From positions 1-16,305 of the forward strand of contig JACCTF010000904.1 of assembly GCA_013812565.1 (NCBI GenBank): DNA of 16,305 nucleotides, given 5' to 3'. Origin of the DNA: Pyrinomonadaceae bacterium (GTDB lineage Bacteria > Acidobacteriota > Blastocatellia > Pyrinomonadales > Pyrinomonadaceae). The notes under the pieces were generated by a model. The model was not told the origin of the DNA. It searched no databases and saw only the letters and a list, made by a program, of their open reading frames with translations. The first letter of the stretch is position 1, and each line of letters opens with the position of its first letter. Shown here in pieces: positions 14,454 to 16,305 of the stretch. The translations under genes were made by a program, and so were the position numbers.

Positions 14454-15227
14454 ATGAAAACCGTTGTTTTGATGAAGCAAGTTGGGAACAAAGATGCGGT
14501 GTTGCGCATTAACAAAGAGGGAACCTGGATTGAAGAAGGCGACCTGTCCTACGAGGTCAACGAGTCGGATGGTTATGCGCTCGAAGAAGCTTTGCGGTTG
14601 AAAGAAAAGCATGGCGGTGAGGTGGTGGTTTGTTCAATGGGGCCGCAACGCGTGAAGAGCGTGATCAAAGACGCGTTGGCGCGTGGGGCGGACCGCGCGA
14701 TTCACGTGGTGGGCGACGACCTTGCGCGTCTCTCGCCGTTTGCGGCGGCCAAGGTGCTGAGCGAAGCGATCCGCAGCGAACAGTTTGATCTCGTTTTGAC
14801 CGGCCTTCAATCAGACGATAACGGCTATGCGCAGACGGGCGTGATCCTCGCCGAATTGTTAGGGCTGCCGCATGCGACGATTGTGATTGAGGTTGATGCG
14901 TCGGGCGAAGGGTTGCGTGTGAAGCGCGAGCTGGAGAACGGTTGGTATCAGTGGTATACGATGCCGCGCCCTTGTCTGCTGACGATTCAATCGGGAATCA
15001 GCCAAATTCGCTATGCGACGCTGAAAGGGATTATGGCCGCCAAGAAGAAGGAGATTCGGGAAGTTGCGCCCGCGGAAGCTGCGACAGCCTCTACTTCGCA
15101 CCAGCGCATAACGAAGATCTACTTTCCACAAAAGTCTAAACAGACGCAGTACCTCGGCGATGGCAACGCGAGGGCCGGGGCAGCGGAGTTGGCAGAGAGA
15201 CTGCGCACTGAGGCGCGGATCATATAG
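14454..15227 (+). CDS. etfB: Electron transfer flavoprotein, beta subunit
   Basis: Small subunit of the ETF heterodimer, which takes electrons from acyl-CoA dehydrogenases. The 257-aa protein begins MKTVVLMKQVGNKDA and has NESDGYALEEALRLKEKHGGEVVVCSMG (37-64), the nucleotide-binding segment TGLQSDDNGYAQTGVILAELLGLPHAT (116-142), and the ETF-beta signature region ISQIRYATLKGIMAAKKKEI near 185-204. GAGGA (14445-14449) precedes the ATG by 4 nt. Which nucleotide it binds (AMP in ordinary ETF, FAD in bifurcating types) cannot be decided by eye. It is followed by etfA in the usual order. No acyl-CoA dehydrogenase or ETF-quinone oxidoreductase is in the window. Confidence 0.94.
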   Translation: MKTVVLMKQVGNKDAVLRINKEGTWIEEGDLSYEVNESDGYALEEALRLKEKHGGEVVVCSMGPQRVKSVIKDALARGADRAIHVVGDDLARLSPFAAAKVLSEAIRSEQFDLVLTGLQSDDNGYAQTGVILAELLGLPHATIVIEVDASGEGLRVKRELENGWYQWYTMPRPCLLTIQSGISQIRYATLKGIMAAKKKEIREVAPAEAATASTSHQRITKIYFPQKSKQTQYLGDGNARAGAAELAERLRTEARII

Positions 15228-15260
15228 TTTGTGAGCAGTAAAGGCGGGGAAGAACAAGGA

Positions 15261-16241
15261 ATGAGTAAAGGGATTTTGGTATTCGCTGAGCACCGCGCGG
15301 GCGCTTTCAATAAAACCTCTTTCGAGGCGATTGCCGCCGCGCAGAGTCTCGGCCGGGAGTTGCAGCAGACAGTAACTGCCGTAGTGCTCGGCGCGGGTAT
15401 GGCGAACTTGGCCCAGACTATTGCGGCATACAAGCTCGACAAAGTTCTCTATGCGGAGAACGAGAAGCTTGCCGAGTACACGCCGGATGGTTATGCGGAT
15501 GCGATGGAAGGGGTTGTCCGCACAATTGATCCGCAGTATGTCGTAATGCCGCATACTTATTTAGTGCGCGACTTTGCTCCGAAGCTGGCGTCTCGTTTTG
15601 GCAAGGACGTAATAAGCGATTGCCTGCGTGCCACGGCAAGCGACGGTGGTGTGATATTCTCGCGGCGAATCTTCCTTGGCAAGATGGATGCCGATGTTAT
15701 TCCGAGCGGTGAGCCGCCTGTGTTCGCGACCTTTCAATCGGGCGCTTACCGGGCCGATCAAGCTGCGAAGGATGGAAGCGCCGCCGTCGAGACGATAGCG
15801 GTTGAAGTCGGCGAGGTACGCATGCAACCTGAACCGGCGTTTCAAGAAGTTAAGCAAGCGGTCGACCTCTCAAAAGCCGACATCATCGTTGCCGTCGGGC
15901 GCGGCATCAAGGGGCAGGAGAACTTAGCGTTAGTTGAACAACTGGCCCAGGCACTCGGCGGCGAACTCGCCGCTTCGCGTCCGATCTGCGATGCCGGCTG
16001 GTTGCCTATCGACCGCCAAATCGGTTCATCCGGGCAGACCGTAGCGCCGAAGCTCTATGTCGCGCTCGGAATTTCCGGGGCGATTCAACACCTTGTCGGG
16101 ATGAAAAATGCGACCACCATCGTTGCCGTCAACAAAGACCGGGAAGCGCCTATTTTCGACATCGCAGACTATGGCATTGTCGGAGATCTGTTCGAGGTGG
16201 TTCCAGCTTTGACGGAAGCTGTGAAAAAACTTAAGGAGTGA
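15261..16241 (+). CDS. etfA: Electron transfer flavoprotein, alpha subunit
   Basis: Large ETF subunit, holding the redox FAD in its C-terminal domain. From ATG 15261 it has 326 aa and starts MSKGILVFAEHRAGAFNKTS, as in other ETF-alpha proteins. GGGGAAG at 15246-15252 serves as a ribosome-binding site. A GTG at 15231 would add ten residues that include this site and is less likely. The C-terminal FAD domain is clear: AVGRGIKGQENL, DAGWLPIDRQIGSSGQTVAPKLYVALGISGAIQH, then NKDREAPIFDIADYGIVGDLFEVVP. Where many ETFs read QTGK next to the flavin, this one reads SSGQ, so Ser replaces Thr. It lies 33 nt after etfB. Only 64 nt follow it, without a recognisable gene. Confidence 0.94.
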   Translation: MSKGILVFAEHRAGAFNKTSFEAIAAAQSLGRELQQTVTAVVLGAGMANLAQTIAAYKLDKVLYAENEKLAEYTPDGYADAMEGVVRTIDPQYVVMPHTYLVRDFAPKLASRFGKDVISDCLRATASDGGVIFSRRIFLGKMDADVIPSGEPPVFATFQSGAYRADQAAKDGSAAVETIAVEVGEVRMQPEPAFQEVKQAVDLSKADIIVAVGRGIKGQENLALVEQLAQALGGELAASRPICDAGWLPIDRQIGSSGQTVAPKLYVALGISGAIQHLVGMKNATTIVAVNKDREAPIFDIADYGIVGDLFEVVPALTEAVKKLKE

Positions 16242-16305
16242 GACGTTTGTCATTCTACTGGCTTAACTTGCATCTGCGAACTTTTCCACGTTGATTCTTC
16301 TTGTC

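Noticed and set aside
14859..15554. 231-codon antisense ORF across etfB and etfA
   Set aside because: It spans two well-supported genes on the other strand and shows no domain; it is a by-product of codon bias in the ETF genes.
16247..16294. A 15-codon ORF after etfA, 8 nt behind an AAGGAG
   Set aside because: It is far too short, starts with TTG and has no recognisable content; the AAGGAG may simply encode the Lys-Glu end of EtfA.

Overview
The window is 16.3 kb of bacterial chromosome, densely coding and mid-GC. The organism is most likely a member of Acidobacteriota (perhaps Blastocatellia). This rests on the short secreted Cys-containing protein at the left edge, which looks like an acidobacterial family I know only as hypothetical, and on the gene order. 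No marker gene fixes the taxonomy, so treat it as an inference. There is no rRNA, tRNA, CRISPR array, insertion sequence or phage gene.

Left part (1-4913). A 5'-truncated secreted protein on the + strand ends at a strong intrinsic terminator. Four minus-strand genes follow, read right to left: a sugar-1-phosphate nucleotidyltransferase (probably GDP-mannose or related), a phosphomannomutase/phosphoglucomutase joined to it by an ATGA overlap, type I signal peptidase lepB, and DNA glycosylase fpg/mutM. Together they supply activated sugar, process secreted proteins and repair oxidised guanine.

A 313-nt divergent region (4914-5226) carries a good sigma70-type promoter facing right and a degraded repeat.

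Right part (5227-16241), all on the + strand. It runs: acetyl-CoA acetyltransferase, 3-hydroxyacyl-CoA dehydrogenase, a zinc-ribbon/TPR protein of unknown role, YceD (DUF177), rpmF, plsX, fabH, fabD, acpP, fabF, etfB, etfA. The centre is the conserved yceD-rpmF-plsX-fab cluster for phospholipid and type II fatty acid synthesis, but fabG is absent between fabD and acpP. It is flanked by beta-oxidation-type genes (thiolase and HBD on the left, electron transfer flavoprotein on the right). Fatty acid synthesis and acyl-CoA oxidation functions are therefore interleaved on one strand.

The most unusual structure is not a gene. At least five intergenic gaps (1327-1401, 2285-2364, 9182-9256, 11585-11648, 14364-14430), and probably a sixth (5014-5101), hold short tandem arrays with a strict 7-nt period. 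Each is followed by an inverted array, so the whole can fold into a hairpin whose arms pair heptad to heptad. The heptamer differs between loci (GATGAAC, GATTTGC twice, AGTGACA/AGTAAAC, GATGTCA), while period, layout and intergenic placement are conserved. Several abut stop codons or sit where a Shine-Dalgarno sequence should be (fpg, fabD), and one ends in a T tract like a terminator. They resemble the heptanucleotide short tandem repeats known from filamentous cyanobacteria, but here they are organised as hairpins.

Other gaps (8625-8680, 12623-12695, 12942-13109, 16242-16305) show nothing I can name.
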